From Mycobacteriales bacterium (GTDB lineage: Bacteria > Actinomycetota > Actinomycetes > Mycobacteriales > QHCE01), in NCBI GenBank assembly GCA_013362805.1, contig JABFVL010000004.1, positions 1 to 64,000 on the forward strand: DNA of 64,000 bases, read 5' to 3'. This document shows positions 1 through 8,148 of this stretch, piece by piece (the first letter of the stretch is position 1; every line of letters starts with the position of its first letter). A program made the position numbers and the translations under genes. A model generated the notes under the pieces. It saw nothing but the letters and a program-made list of their open reading frames with translations, ran no database searches and was not told where the DNA came from.

Positions 1-523
1 TATAGCCCGAGACGGTAGGCGGCGTGTGATGCAAAGCCGCACGACGCTCGGCATCGTCTTCCATGAGGCGATAGAGACGGCTTTGCACAGCTTCGGCTCC
101 GGGAATGTTGTGCAAGACGACCTGGCCGCGCTCACCGGCCGATTCCACCACCAAAGTTCCGCAGCCAAGCAACCGCTCGAACAGGGTCTGTGAGAAGGAC
201 ACGTCATTGACCCGAGCCAAGGGGATGTCACGCCCCGCTCGGTGCAAAAAACCAGTGCGCGTCAGGACGCGGTGGGTGGTGAGCACGAAGTGGGTGGTCA
301 TCCAGTACACGAGTGGCCGCACAACCAGATAACACAACAGTCCGATTCCGACAAGCAACACGATGAGCTGGATCGCGGAGATATTAATCATCGCGATCAG
401 ACTGCCCATCAAGATGGTGATGAGGAGCAACCAAATCGCCGGGAAGAACAGCGTCTTCCAGTGGGGGTGCAGATGCACAATCACCCGCTCGTCGCTGTCG
501 AGTAGTTCTTGTGGAAATGCCAC
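1..523 (-). CDS. PH domain-containing membrane protein (bPH2/DUF304 type), 3' end cut by window
   Basis: The reverse strand encodes 174 codons running off the window edge. The start is GTG at 523-521, with an AGGAG ribosome-binding site six bases upstream. The N-terminus is short and acidic (VAFPQELLDSDERVIVHLHPHW), followed by two membrane helices (about residues 26-47 and 50-72). A bacterial PH-like half-domain comes next, with motifs typical of the YdbS/DUF304 family: FVLTTHRVLTRTG, a DIPLARVNDV stretch and a TLVVESAG strand. Function is not established for this group; family members are membrane-anchored PH-fold proteins. It is transcribed divergently from the lipoprotein gene at 738. Family call is fairly sure, role unknown. 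Confidence 0.8.
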   Translation of the reverse strand, partial: MAFPQELLDSDERVIVHLHPHWKTLFFPAIWLLLITILMGSLIAMINISAIQLIVLLVGIGLLCYLVVRPLVYWMTTHFVLTTHRVLTRTGFLHRAGRDIPLARVNDVSFSQTLFERLLGCGTLVVESAGERGQVVLHNIPGAEAVQSRLYRLMEDDAERRAALHHTPPTVSGY

Positions 524-737
524 GACTTTCTCCTGTCTCCAGCGTGGGGCTCAGGGTAGTCCTCTGGGCTCCGGGTATGGGGCAATTCAGGTTCTAGGGG
601 GCGGCGCGGCGGGTGTTGCTTTCGCTAATCTAAGCCGCCAACATCACCAATTATCCGGCTTTTCTACATCATTTTCTCAAACAGCCTCGACATATATCCA
701 TCGAAAATGGACTATAAGGGTAATCATAGGAGGAGTT

Positions 738-1196
738 ATGGCAGTAGCACCTGACGCCCGTCGACGCCGAATCGCGGTAATCGCATTCGCGTTCCTTATG
801 CTTGCCGCCCCCGCCTCTTGTGGAAAAAATCTTCCAGATAACAATTCCGCCACTAAAACGCATAATGTCAGCAATGAAAAAATTAGCGCCGCCGCGATCA
901 ACGGCCCAATCGTCATCGACACACCCAGCAATGGAATGCACGTCGGCAATCAGTTTTGGGTAACGGGCAGTTCAGCCACTTTTGAAGGAATAGTGAGCTG
1001 GGAATTGCGATACGGCGGCCAAGCAATTGACTCTGGAACAACCCGCGGCGGCGAAACCGAGGCCGCCCCATTTCAATTCAGTATTGTCGCGCCAGCGCCC
1101 GGCAAATACGAGATCGCAGTATTTGAATCGAAAGGCGTCTACGGCGGTTACGGCAAACTCACTGTTCGTGAAGTCACCGTAGATCCGGCGGCCTGA
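738..1196 (+). CDS. Lipoprotein with Gmad2 immunoglobulin-like domain
   Basis: ATG at 738 has an AGGAGG site at 728-733. The 152-residue product begins with a basic n-region (DARRRR), a hydrophobic stretch and a lipobox-like LAAPASC, so lipidation at Cys29 is likely. Residues about 58-150 match the Gmad2 pattern (first found in GerMN-type spore proteins): IVIDTPSNGMHVGNQFWVTGSS, then F-E-G and a PFQF strand, ending in the K-G-V-Y-G-G segment. In non-sporulating actinobacteria this domain occurs in lipoproteins of unknown function, presumably binding at the cell surface. The gene and its upstream region look richer in A/T and A-ending codons than neighbours. It converges on the RSH gene with two bases between the stops. 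Confidence 0.8.
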   Translation: MAVAPDARRRRIAVIAFAFLMLAAPASCGKNLPDNNSATKTHNVSNEKISAAAINGPIVIDTPSNGMHVGNQFWVTGSSATFEGIVSWELRYGGQAIDSGTTRGGETEAAPFQFSIVAPAPGKYEIAVFESKGVYGGYGKLTVREVTVDPAA

Positions 1197-1198
1197 AA

Positions 1199-3013
1199 CT
1201 AGCGCGCGTCAATCATGTTAATCAGCCGGGCCACCACGTCGTCGGCGTCAATACTGCCCTCGGATATACCCGCGTACAACTCATCCACATTGGTAAAGCC
1301 GAATACCCGCGCGACCGCAATCAACGGCCGGTCGTACAACAAAAGACGACCCCGTCGCGCCAAGGCCGCCTCAATACTAGATTTGCCGGCCTTAAGCTCA
1401 GCATCGGAAACATCGGCCGTTTTTTCCTCGTCGCTAAACCAGCGACGAATTTGCAGCTGAGCTCGAGGGCTCCGCGCCGTCTCCAGCCACTCCCGCTCCG
1501 GCCCCGTGTAGGCGGAGGGGGACGACAAAATCTCCACCACATCACCATCGGCGAGCGGCGCCGACAGCGCCATCAAGTTGCCGTTCACCCGAACGCCAAT
1601 ACATCGGTCGCCCAACTGGGTATCCAAGGCATACGCGAAATCGACTGGGGTGGCATCTGAAGGCAAAGAAATGGCTTCTCCATCAAGGGTGAATACCAAA
1701 ATCTCATGATCAGATAGGTCGTAACGCAATGACTCGAGGAACGCCCCCGACTCTGCCTCGTGTTGCCATTCCAAAAGGCGCTGGAGCCAATCAAGTTCGG
1801 CCGATTCGCCCGCCCAACACCCATCGCATTCACCACCTGCATGGTGCGCGGATCGGTTGTGGTGTCGGGCCGCGATCCCGTATTCAGCTATTTCATGCAT
1901 TTCTTCAGTGCGAATAAGTACATCTACCGGTTTACGGTCAGGGCCGAATACCGTCGTGTGTAGGGATTTGTAGAGGTTGTATTTCGGCACCGCAATAAAG
2001 TCTTTAAATCGACCAGGCACTGGTCGCCACTTCGTATGGATGACGCCCAGAGCCGCATAGCAATCAGCGTTGTCGCCCTGCACCACGATGACGACACGAG
2101 GGTTGTCGCACAAATAGTTAGGCATTCCAGCTGCGCGCTGTCGCTCATAAATGGAGGTGTAGTGACGGGGACGGTCGATGACCCGCACCGTCAGCCGCTC
2201 ATCGCGAAGCTCTTGGCTTACCTGACGCATCACCGCGCCCACATATTGGCGCCGCTGGGACTCTCGCTCGTTAGCCATCGCGTCGATCGACGCGTGCGCT
2301 TCCGGATCGAGCGCGGCAAGCACCAGATCTTCGAGCTCTCGCTTGATGACTTGGACCCCAAGCCGTCCAGCCAATGGCACCAAAATGTCCCGAGTTACCG
2401 TGGCGATGCGCACTTGCGAAGCCCGCTTTTTATGGCCCAATGTGCGCATATTGTGCAGACGGTCCGCCAACTTGATGAGCAACACTCGAACATCCCGCGC
2501 GGCGGCAAGGATCATTTTCCGAGTGGTTTCGGCTTCAGCTATGCCACCAAAGTGGACTTTTTCGAGCTTTGTAACGCCGTCAACGAGATGCGCGACCTCA
2601 TCGCCAAAATCATTGCGAAGTTGTTCCAGGGTATATGTCGTGTCCTCCACCGTGTCGTGCAAAAGCGCGGCGGTCAAAGTTGTGGCATCGAGACCCAGCT
2701 GCGCCAAAATCGTGGCAACGGCGAGTGGATGCGTAATGTAAGGCTCACCGCTTTTGCGCATTTGTCCAGAATGTGCTTGATCCGCCACCCGATAGGCGTG
2801 GCGGATCAAAGAAGGATTTGTGCGACGGTGCTTACGGCGGTGAACTTTAATCAGCTCTTCTACCCCATCGGCCGCACGCACCGTTGCGAATGGAAGCCGC
2901 ATGGCACGCGCCATTGAGGAAATAAGCTCAGCGAAACCTGGAGAACGACGCAGCTCCGGAAGAACCTCAGGCAGCGCACGGCCGCCGTCACCCACGCTTA
3001 CCGCGTCCGTCAT
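1199..3013 (-). CDS. RelA/SpoT family (RSH) protein, probably biased to (p)ppGpp hydrolysis
   Basis: The chosen start is ATG at 3013, preceded by GGAGGT; an in-frame GTG at 3025 lies upstream of that site. The 604-residue protein has the HD hydrolase domain (HPLAVA, ALLHDTVEDT, VDGVTKL, LADRLHNMRTL, all expected metal and substrate residues seen), the synthetase fold (RPRHYTSIYE, PVPGRFKDFIAVPK, YKSLHTT), then TGS (about residues 430-490) and a helical end. It lacks the C-terminal zinc-finger/ACT region of full-length Rel (about 750-850 residues). Two synthetase hallmarks are altered: the D-L-x-x-x-R stretch reads CDNPRVV, and the catalytic E of E-x-x-IRT is D (VDVLIRT). Synthesis may therefore be weak or lost while hydrolysis remains. 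A second, full-length Rel is expected elsewhere. Confidence 0.9.
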   Translation of the reverse strand: MTDAVSVGDGGRALPEVLPELRRSPGFAELISSMARAMRLPFATVRAADGVEELIKVHRRKHRRTNPSLIRHAYRVADQAHSGQMRKSGEPYITHPLAVATILAQLGLDATTLTAALLHDTVEDTTYTLEQLRNDFGDEVAHLVDGVTKLEKVHFGGIAEAETTRKMILAAARDVRVLLIKLADRLHNMRTLGHKKRASQVRIATVTRDILVPLAGRLGVQVIKRELEDLVLAALDPEAHASIDAMANERESQRRQYVGAVMRQVSQELRDERLTVRVIDRPRHYTSIYERQRAAGMPNYLCDNPRVVIVVQGDNADCYAALGVIHTKWRPVPGRFKDFIAVPKYNLYKSLHTTVFGPDRKPVDVLIRTEEMHEIAEYGIAARHHNRSAHHAGGECDGCWAGESAELDWLQRLLEWQHEAESGAFLESLRYDLSDHEILVFTLDGEAISLPSDATPVDFAYALDTQLGDRCIGVRVNGNLMALSAPLADGDVVEILSSPSAYTGPEREWLETARSPRAQLQIRRWFSDEEKTADVSDAELKAGKSSIEAALARRGRLLLYDRPLIAVARVFGFTNVDELYAGISEGSIDADDVVARLINMIDAR

Positions 3014-3155
3014 CCGACCTCCCACACAAACGAGCGCTAAGCACCGCGCAGGTGAGTCGAGCGCTTATCTCGCGATACTAGACTGCGTCTAAGCCTGTTG
3101 CCGACCCTTCCTTAAGACTTTTTATGTGACAACGACCATCGCAGGCAAGTTGCGT

Positions 3156-3815
3156 TCACACGATTCGACGATCCACAGCCCAGCGAGATAGTTCATAACG
3201 GCTGGATAGCTGCAATTTTCGGAGCACAGCGGACGCATGGGACTCAACCGTCTTAATCGAAATAAAAAGTTCCGCGGCAATCTCTTTGTAGGCATACCCA
3301 CGAGCCAACAGCCGCATCACTTCTCGCTCACGACTCGTCAAAACATCCAATTCAGGATCATGCGGGGCCTGCGTTGGCACGGGCGCCGGTGCCGCTCCGC
3401 TGAACGCATCGAGAACGAACCCCGCCAAACGCGGCGAGAAAACCGCATCACCCTCAGCGATACGAACAATCGCCGCGGCCAATTCGGAAGTTGAAATCGT
3501 TTTCGTTACATACCCTCGGGCACCCGCCCGGATCAAGCCAATGACATCTTCAGCGGCGTCAGAAACGGACAACGCCAAGAACTTGACGGAAGGAATAATC
3601 TGACGAATCGCCGTCAACACAGCGACGCCACCACCATCAGGCATGTGCACGTCCAGCAACACCACCTCGGGCCGAATCTCAGTGATCCGAGCGATCGCCT
3701 CAGCCACCGTGCCGGCTTCGCCAACCACCTCAACGGCTTCACCCAACTCAGATCGCACCCCGGCCCGGAACATGCCATGGTCGTCGACAAGAAAAACACG
3801 TGGGCGACTAGTCAT
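3156..3815 (-). CDS. NarL/FixJ-family response regulator of the PspC-type stress system
   Basis: The 219-residue regulator starts at ATG 3815, with GGAGGG upstream, and overlaps the end of the kinase gene by eight bases, indicating translational coupling. The receiver domain shows VFLVDDH, the phospho-acceptor Asp in VVLLDVHMPDGG, and the conserved Lys in GYVTKT. A proline-rich linker (APAPVPTQAP) leads to a LuxR-type helix-turn-helix (LTSREREVMRLLARG, then K-E-I-A and KTVESHASAVLRKL). The kinase partner carries a PspC domain, and a divergent PspC-domain gene lies upstream. This arrangement is typical of envelope-stress two-component systems in actinobacteria. Likely targets are its own divergent promoter region (see repeats at 5214). 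Confidence 0.93.
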   Translation of the reverse strand: MTSRPRVFLVDDHGMFRAGVRSELGEAVEVVGEAGTVAEAIARITEIRPEVVLLDVHMPDGGGVAVLTAIRQIIPSVKFLALSVSDAAEDVIGLIRAGARGYVTKTISTSELAAAIVRIAEGDAVFSPRLAGFVLDAFSGAAPAPVPTQAPHDPELDVLTSREREVMRLLARGYAYKEIAAELFISIKTVESHASAVLRKLQLSSRYELSRWAVDRRIV

Positions 3816-5070
3816 TTGCGATTCCCTCCAACGGCATTTGTTGTGCTCCGACCGGCAAAGGCATTCGCAAACGCACCTCAGTACCCAACTCGGAAGTAGA
3901 ACGTATTTCGGCATCCCCACCATGGCGACGCATTCGCTCCACGATAGAGCCGCGCACACCATGCCTGTCCTGCGCTATGGCATCAGCGTCAAACCCGGTG
4001 CCGCGATCACGAACAAACACGCTGACCTGGGTTTGCTCCGTCTCCGCATACAGCGAGATCGCTTGAACCCCAGAATGCTTAGCCGCATTGACCAACGCCT
4101 CACGAGCTGATGCCACCAGCGCTCCCACTGGCTCAGTCATCGTCGCGTCACCAACCAACACCGACTCGACGCTTACCGCGTACGTGTCTTCCACTTCCGC
4201 GACCACAACTTCCAACGCGGCCGTGAGACGTTCCGCTGGCGAAAACTCGGGTTTATACAACCAGTTGCGCAGCTCTCGTTCCTGGCCACGCGCCAACCGG
4301 GCAACCTCACGCGGATTCTGCGCATTACGCTGAATCAGCGCCAAGGTGTGCATCACTTTGTCATGCACGATGGCCGCAATCTCCGCCCGCTCCTGAGAGC
4401 GAATACGGGCGGTGCGCTCAGTACGCAAGGACTCAGCCAAGTTCCACAACCAAGGACCCGCAACAATGGCAACGCCTACCAGGGTCAACGAACCAAACAG
4501 CAACCCATCGCCCAGTGCCCGCAACTGTCCGCTCGCCGCGATGATCCCAACAAAGCCAACGAATAGCAGAAGGCCGCCCACAAACAAGCGTGCCAAAACC
4601 AGCCTGCCGCCCTGGCCCCGCACCATCGCCAACATCGGAAACCGCGGCATTTGCTCAGCCCACGCCTGCCGTTGCCGGGGATCCGCTTGATGCCACACCA
4701 CCGCCGCGCCAGCGGCCACCGCCGCCACTGAGGCGAACAAAATCAAATTTCCGCCACTGCGATACCGCCAAATGAGCAACTGCCCAACCGTAGCCACAAA
4801 AATCAGTGCTGCCGGAAGCACTCGAAACTTACTGCGCTTTTGACCCCGCTGCGCTGGATCAACCTCTAGGGCGATCCAGAACACCACATAAAGCACGGCG
4901 CCAATGCCGTAGAAAAACATTAGAAAGATAAAAGCCAGCCGAATTAGCCATGCCGGCACACGCAAATGCGTGCCGATGCCTTCTCCGACGCCGGCGACCC
5001 ACCGTCCCGACTGACGCCGATAAAGCCGGGCGAATGGCTCCGGTTCAAGGGTGATAGCTGGCTGGCTAAT
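3808..5070 (-). CDS. PspC-domain sensor histidine kinase
   Basis: The N-terminal PspC domain (FARLYRRQSGRWVAGVGEGIG, then helices through FFYGIGAVLYVVFWIALEV) is followed by four more membrane segments to about residue 220. A dimerisation/phospho-acceptor helix follows (ERAEIAAIVHDKVMHTLALI, His in VHD) and then a HATPase_c domain (REALVNAAKHSG, VRDRGTGFD, HGVRGSIVERM). It probably autophosphorylates in response to membrane stress and signals to the regulator that overlaps its 3' end. The start is uncertain: no ATG or GTG fits. An AAGGAG site lies six bases before an ATT codon at 5070; a TTG at 5091 has no such site. ATT is my choice. Confidence 0.88.
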   Translation of the reverse strand: MSQPAITLEPEPFARLYRRQSGRWVAGVGEGIGTHLRVPAWLIRLAFIFLMFFYGIGAVLYVVFWIALEVDPAQRGQKRSKFRVLPAALIFVATVGQLLIWRYRSGGNLILFASVAAVAAGAAVVWHQADPRQRQAWAEQMPRFPMLAMVRGQGGRLVLARLFVGGLLLFVGFVGIIAASGQLRALGDGLLFGSLTLVGVAIVAGPWLWNLAESLRTERTARIRSQERAEIAAIVHDKVMHTLALIQRNAQNPREVARLARGQERELRNWLYKPEFSPAERLTAALEVVVAEVEDTYAVSVESVLVGDATMTEPVGALVASAREALVNAAKHSGVQAISLYAETEQTQVSVFVRDRGTGFDADAIAQDRHGVRGSIVERMRRHGGDAEIRSTSELGTEVRLRMPLPVGAQQMPLEGIAND

Positions 5071-5213
5071 GACCGTCTCCTTGCAATTCAACCGCTGGCA
5101 ACTCAAGCGGCAGTGGTGGGACACGCGCCCACAAAATGCCATTGAACACACTGTGACATGCGGAAAACGCGTCAACCATCCGGGAATCACCCCACAAAGG
5201 CGACATCGCCGGA

Positions 5214-5244
5214 TCAGGGACAACTCTCAGGGTAGTTATCAGGG
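5214..5244. promoter_or_regulatory. Three TCAGGG direct repeats between divergent PspC-system genes
   Basis: TCAGGG occurs at 5214-5219, 5227-5232 and 5239-5244, so the repeats start 13 and 12 bases apart. They sit in the only intergenic region shared by the kinase/regulator operon (leftward) and the PspC-domain operon (rightward). Direct repeats at about one helical turn suit a dimeric NarL-type regulator, so this may be an autoregulatory operator. That function is inferred from position only. Confidence 0.4.
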
Positions 5245-5290
5245 TGGAGCCCAATAGTTTTTGGTCACCCTTTGACGCACGATTTGTGTC

Positions 5291-6517
5291 ATGGACACCG
5301 AAGCCTCGAGCCCAGAGCAGGCCCCAGCCAGCGACAGCGGGGCCACCAAGACCGAAGACATCCCACCCCCACACTCACCAGAGCGTCGATTTGTTCGCGC
5401 CAGACCTCGCATCCTCGCCGGCGTGTGCAGCGGCATGGCGCGCGCCACGAACACCGACCCTATTCTGTGGCGAGTCATCGTCGCCGTGCTTGTGTTCTTC
5501 GGTGGCATCGGTGCCCTGCTCTATCTGATGGGCTGGCTACTGCTGCCCAGCGAAGAAGACACCGGCTCTCCGCTGGAGGCCCTCCTCGGCCGGGGCACGT
5601 CAAGCACCAGTCCCACCAGCACCGTAATTTTGAGCGCTCTGACCGTCGTCGCCAGCGCCATCGCATTGAACGTAGGTTTCGCCGCAGTAGCACTTCTGGC
5701 CATCGGGATTTTGATCGTCGGGCTGCTGCTCCGTCGAGATGGCGTGGTCTTCCCCTCCGCGCCCTCCACCGAGCCACCACCGGCGCCACAATGGACAACC
5801 CCGCCCACTAACAGCACCATCACCACCCCGATTGCCGCGCCGGTGGCCAGTGGAGGTTTCGCCCCTCACGGGCCTTACGCGATGACAAGTCCGCCGAGCC
5901 AGCTCCCAAAAGCGCGAGCCCGCAAACCAGCCAAAGCTAGCCTGATCACCGTTGGGGCTGTGTTTTGTGGGCTGGCTATCCTGCTGGTCAGCGACACGAT
6001 CATTGGCGGGATACCGCTCGAGTGGTATGCGGCCACCGCATTGATCATCACCGCGGCCGGCATGCTCATTGGCTCTTTTTTCGGAAAAGCGCGCGGGCTC
6101 ATTGCGCTCGGCATCATCAGCGCACTCGCACTTGGCGCCGCCGCGAGTGCCACCGAACTAAATAAAAGAGTGAACGATAACCCACACGTCGTGCGGATTA
6201 CTCACGTCACGCAGATGCAGGACGAATATACCCACCGTTTTGGAAGTTTCGAACTCGATTTAAGCGACGTGCAATTCGAAGAATCAAGAACCATAGACAT
6301 CGAACACGGCGTTGGAGAACTCACCGTCACCGTTCCCGAAAATGTCGACGTAAAAGTAACGACGAATGTCGTGGTAGGAGACCTGTCAGTACTTGGCACC
6401 CACGATGACGGCTTCGACATCACCCGCACTGTCGAGCAAGAAGCGACAGTCGACACTGATACAACCCTGACCATCGACATTTTGATGGGCGTCGGCGACG
6501 TGGAGGTTACCCGATGA
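5291..6517 (+). CDS. PspC-domain membrane protein with LiaF-like C-terminal domain
   Basis: The 408-residue protein has a disordered N-terminus, then a PspC domain at about residues 30-90 (RARPRILAGVCSGMARATN, then helices through LLYLMGWLLLPSEED). A second helical pair lies at about 107-148 and a proline-rich linker near 150-210. Two more helix pairs come at about 218-285. The C-terminal domain (about 300-408) is beta-rich with repeated D-V-x-V-x-x-V and GVGELTVTVPENV, resembling the cell-wall-active antibiotic-response (LiaF/toastrack) fold. It probably senses or modulates envelope stress together with the divergent kinase. No clear ribosome-binding site precedes ATG 5291, so the message could be leaderless. 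Confidence 0.88.
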   Translation: MDTEASSPEQAPASDSGATKTEDIPPPHSPERRFVRARPRILAGVCSGMARATNTDPILWRVIVAVLVFFGGIGALLYLMGWLLLPSEEDTGSPLEALLGRGTSSTSPTSTVILSALTVVASAIALNVGFAAVALLAIGILIVGLLLRRDGVVFPSAPSTEPPPAPQWTTPPTNSTITTPIAAPVASGGFAPHGPYAMTSPPSQLPKARARKPAKASLITVGAVFCGLAILLVSDTIIGGIPLEWYAATALIITAAGMLIGSFFGKARGLIALGIISALALGAAASATELNKRVNDNPHVVRITHVTQMQDEYTHRFGSFELDLSDVQFEESRTIDIEHGVGELTVTVPENVDVKVTTNVVVGDLSVLGTHDDGFDITRTVEQEATVDTDTTLTIDILMGVGDVEVTR

Positions 6518-6768
6518 CTACAAACAAGCTCGACAAAGTGACCTTCGGGGCTGGGCTATTTTTCGCCACCATCGTCCTGTGCTGGGCCGTATTCAAATAC
6601 AGCGACGCGAATCCGTTGTGGGTGCTAGCTGGATTCTTTGGCCTGGTGGGAGTCCTGATCGCGGTCAGTGCACTGAAACCATCACCAGCTGAACCAAGCA
6701 CACCATCAGTGTCAACTACACCGCCGCAGGCCGAGAAGGCGTCCACGGAAAGCCAGGACGTAAGCTGA
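6514..6768 (+). CDS. Small two-helix membrane protein of the PspC operon
   Basis: The 84-residue protein overlaps the preceding stop codon (ATGA at 6514-6517), so it is translationally coupled to the PspC/LiaF-like gene. It has two predicted membrane helices (about residues 8-24 and 32-52) and a short proline/serine-rich tail (SPAEPSTPSVSTTPPQAEK). I do not recognise a named family. Its position suggests a role in the same envelope-stress system. Confidence 0.8.
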   Translation: MTTNKLDKVTFGAGLFFATIVLCWAVFKYSDANPLWVLAGFFGLVGVLIAVSALKPSPAEPSTPSVSTTPPQAEKASTESQDVS

Positions 6769-6784
6769 CAGCGCCAATACGTAA

Positions 6785-6815
6785 GAACCCGTCGCGAAAT
6801 AGGCGCGGCGGGTTC
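6785..6815 (+). terminator. Hairpin after the PspC operon
   Basis: A 12-base arm (GAACCCGTCGCG) pairs with CGCGGCGGGTTC with one G-U pair and a seven-base loop, 16 bases after the stop at 6768. No T-run follows, so it may be a weak terminator or an mRNA end-stabiliser before psd. Confidence 0.45.
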
Positions 6816-6835
6816 GAAGCCGCTGAAGGTATGAG

Positions 6836-8086
6836 ATGACTTCCCCGCAAAATGCTTCCGAAAACCCGATGATTGAGCCAGTGAGCGCTCCTGGCCTGGG
6901 CATCGCCGCCAGCAATGCCCTCCTGAGCGAACTCACCAGACACCCAGGCCCCAAACGCGTCGCCCTTATCGGGGATGATCCGGGCATTGTTGAGCAGGTG
7001 CTTGACGTATTGGGCCCCAAAGATGAACTTCTTATCTGGGTGGCCGACGGGCTGGCGGCCCTGCCAGTACGCGCCCGCGTGGCCGCCCGGTCCAGGTTCG
7101 TCACCGAACGAGTCACCGTGACAGATAGCATTGCCGGGCACATGAGCGACATTGACGTCGCTATCGTCGCCGAGGTACTGCGCTCACAGGTGAGCGAACA
7201 ACTCGCGCTCGTCCGTCCCCTCCTCAACGCCTCCGGCGTCGTGAGCTTCGTGACTCCCGCGCGTGGCAAAGGGCTCTTCACCGCCGATCCCATCCCCGGC
7301 GTATCCGAGCATGTTGTGCGTGATGACCTCGTACTGCGCAATATGCCGCCAGTTCGCGTGCACCACGCACGATTTACCGATGCTGATCCTGAGCTCGCGA
7401 GTCAGCTGGCCCCCATCACGCGGCCGAGCAGTGTGCCACTGAGTACTCGCATGAACATCGACTCCAATGGGGTGGCTGCGGCTGGAATCCTGGGTGGACT
7501 CGCATTGGCCACCAAACTAGTGCGACCACGCTCATCAGCGTGGATGCTGCCCGCCGCCCTCGCCGCGCCAGTTGCCGCGTTCTTCCGCGATCCGTGGCGG
7601 GAAATCGTTGATGACCCCCGGTCAGTCGTCGCCGCCTCCGATGGCAAAGTCTTGGCCGTCGAAGAAGTTGAGGACGCGCGTTTTGGATACACCGAGAACT
7701 GGTTGCGCATCGTTGTGTTCCTGTCAGTGCTTGATGTCCACGTGAACCGCGCGCCAGTGGCTGGCAAAGTCGTCGACATCATCTGCGAAGAAGGCGGCTA
7801 TGCCATGGCGCAGAAAGCGGCGGCGGAACATAACGTCGCGCAGTACACCGTGATCGATTCGGCGTACGGACGGGTGGTCACCGCGCAACGTACCGGCTTG
7901 ATCGCCCGCCGAATCGTCAACCGGGCGAAAATTGGTGGGCTACTAGCCAAGGGCGAACGATACGGCTTGATCCGCTTCGGCTCACGCACAGATGTGTATT
8001 TGCCGGCGGGCTCCGCCGATGCACTAGTCGCCCCCGGTGACAAGGTTTCCGGCGCCGCGACATTGCTAGCGCGTTTTCGCGGCTAG
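6836..8086 (+). CDS. psd: Phosphatidylserine decarboxylase (PSD-A type) with an N-terminal Rossmann-like extension
   Basis: This enzyme makes phosphatidylethanolamine by decarboxylating phosphatidylserine with a self-generated pyruvoyl group. The catalytic part is residues about 205-416, with FFRDPWRE, ASDGKVL, FLSVLDVHVNRAP and the C-terminal RFGSRTDVYLP. Cleavage is expected between G and S of FGSR, the archaeal/actinobacterial short type. The first ~200 residues are not part of that enzyme: KRVALIGDDPGIVEQVLDVL, a D-V-A-I-V-A-E strand and GVVSFVTP resemble a degenerate class I methyltransferase or other Rossmann fold. Start ATG 6836 is preceded by GAAGGT. It converges on pssA, which supplies its substrate, across a shared terminator. 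Confidence 0.92.
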   Translation: MTSPQNASENPMIEPVSAPGLGIAASNALLSELTRHPGPKRVALIGDDPGIVEQVLDVLGPKDELLIWVADGLAALPVRARVAARSRFVTERVTVTDSIAGHMSDIDVAIVAEVLRSQVSEQLALVRPLLNASGVVSFVTPARGKGLFTADPIPGVSEHVVRDDLVLRNMPPVRVHHARFTDADPELASQLAPITRPSSVPLSTRMNIDSNGVAAAGILGGLALATKLVRPRSSAWMLPAALAAPVAAFFRDPWREIVDDPRSVVAASDGKVLAVEEVEDARFGYTENWLRIVVFLSVLDVHVNRAPVAGKVVDIICEEGGYAMAQKAAAEHNVAQYTVIDSAYGRVVTAQRTGLIARRIVNRAKIGGLLAKGERYGLIRFGSRTDVYLPAGSADALVAPGDKVSGAATLLARFRG

Positions 8087-8097
8087 TTCTGGCTGAA

Positions 8098-8137
8098 TGT
8101 AGAAAGGGCCTCCCATTTCTGGGAGGCCCTTTCTACA
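8098..8137. terminator. Bidirectional terminator between psd and pssA
   Basis: Perfect 18-base arms (8098-8115 and 8120-8137; core AAAGGGCCTCCCA) flank a TTTC loop. Outer A/T pairs give a T-tract on both strands. It lies 11 bases after the psd stop and 11 bases beyond the pssA stop, so it can end both transcripts. Confidence 0.9.
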
Positions 8138-8148
8138 TCGCTCAACGG

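Noticed and set aside
2036-2917. Plus-strand frame of 293 residues opposite the RSH gene
   Set aside because: Antisense to the conserved HD and synthetase domains; no recognised motif.
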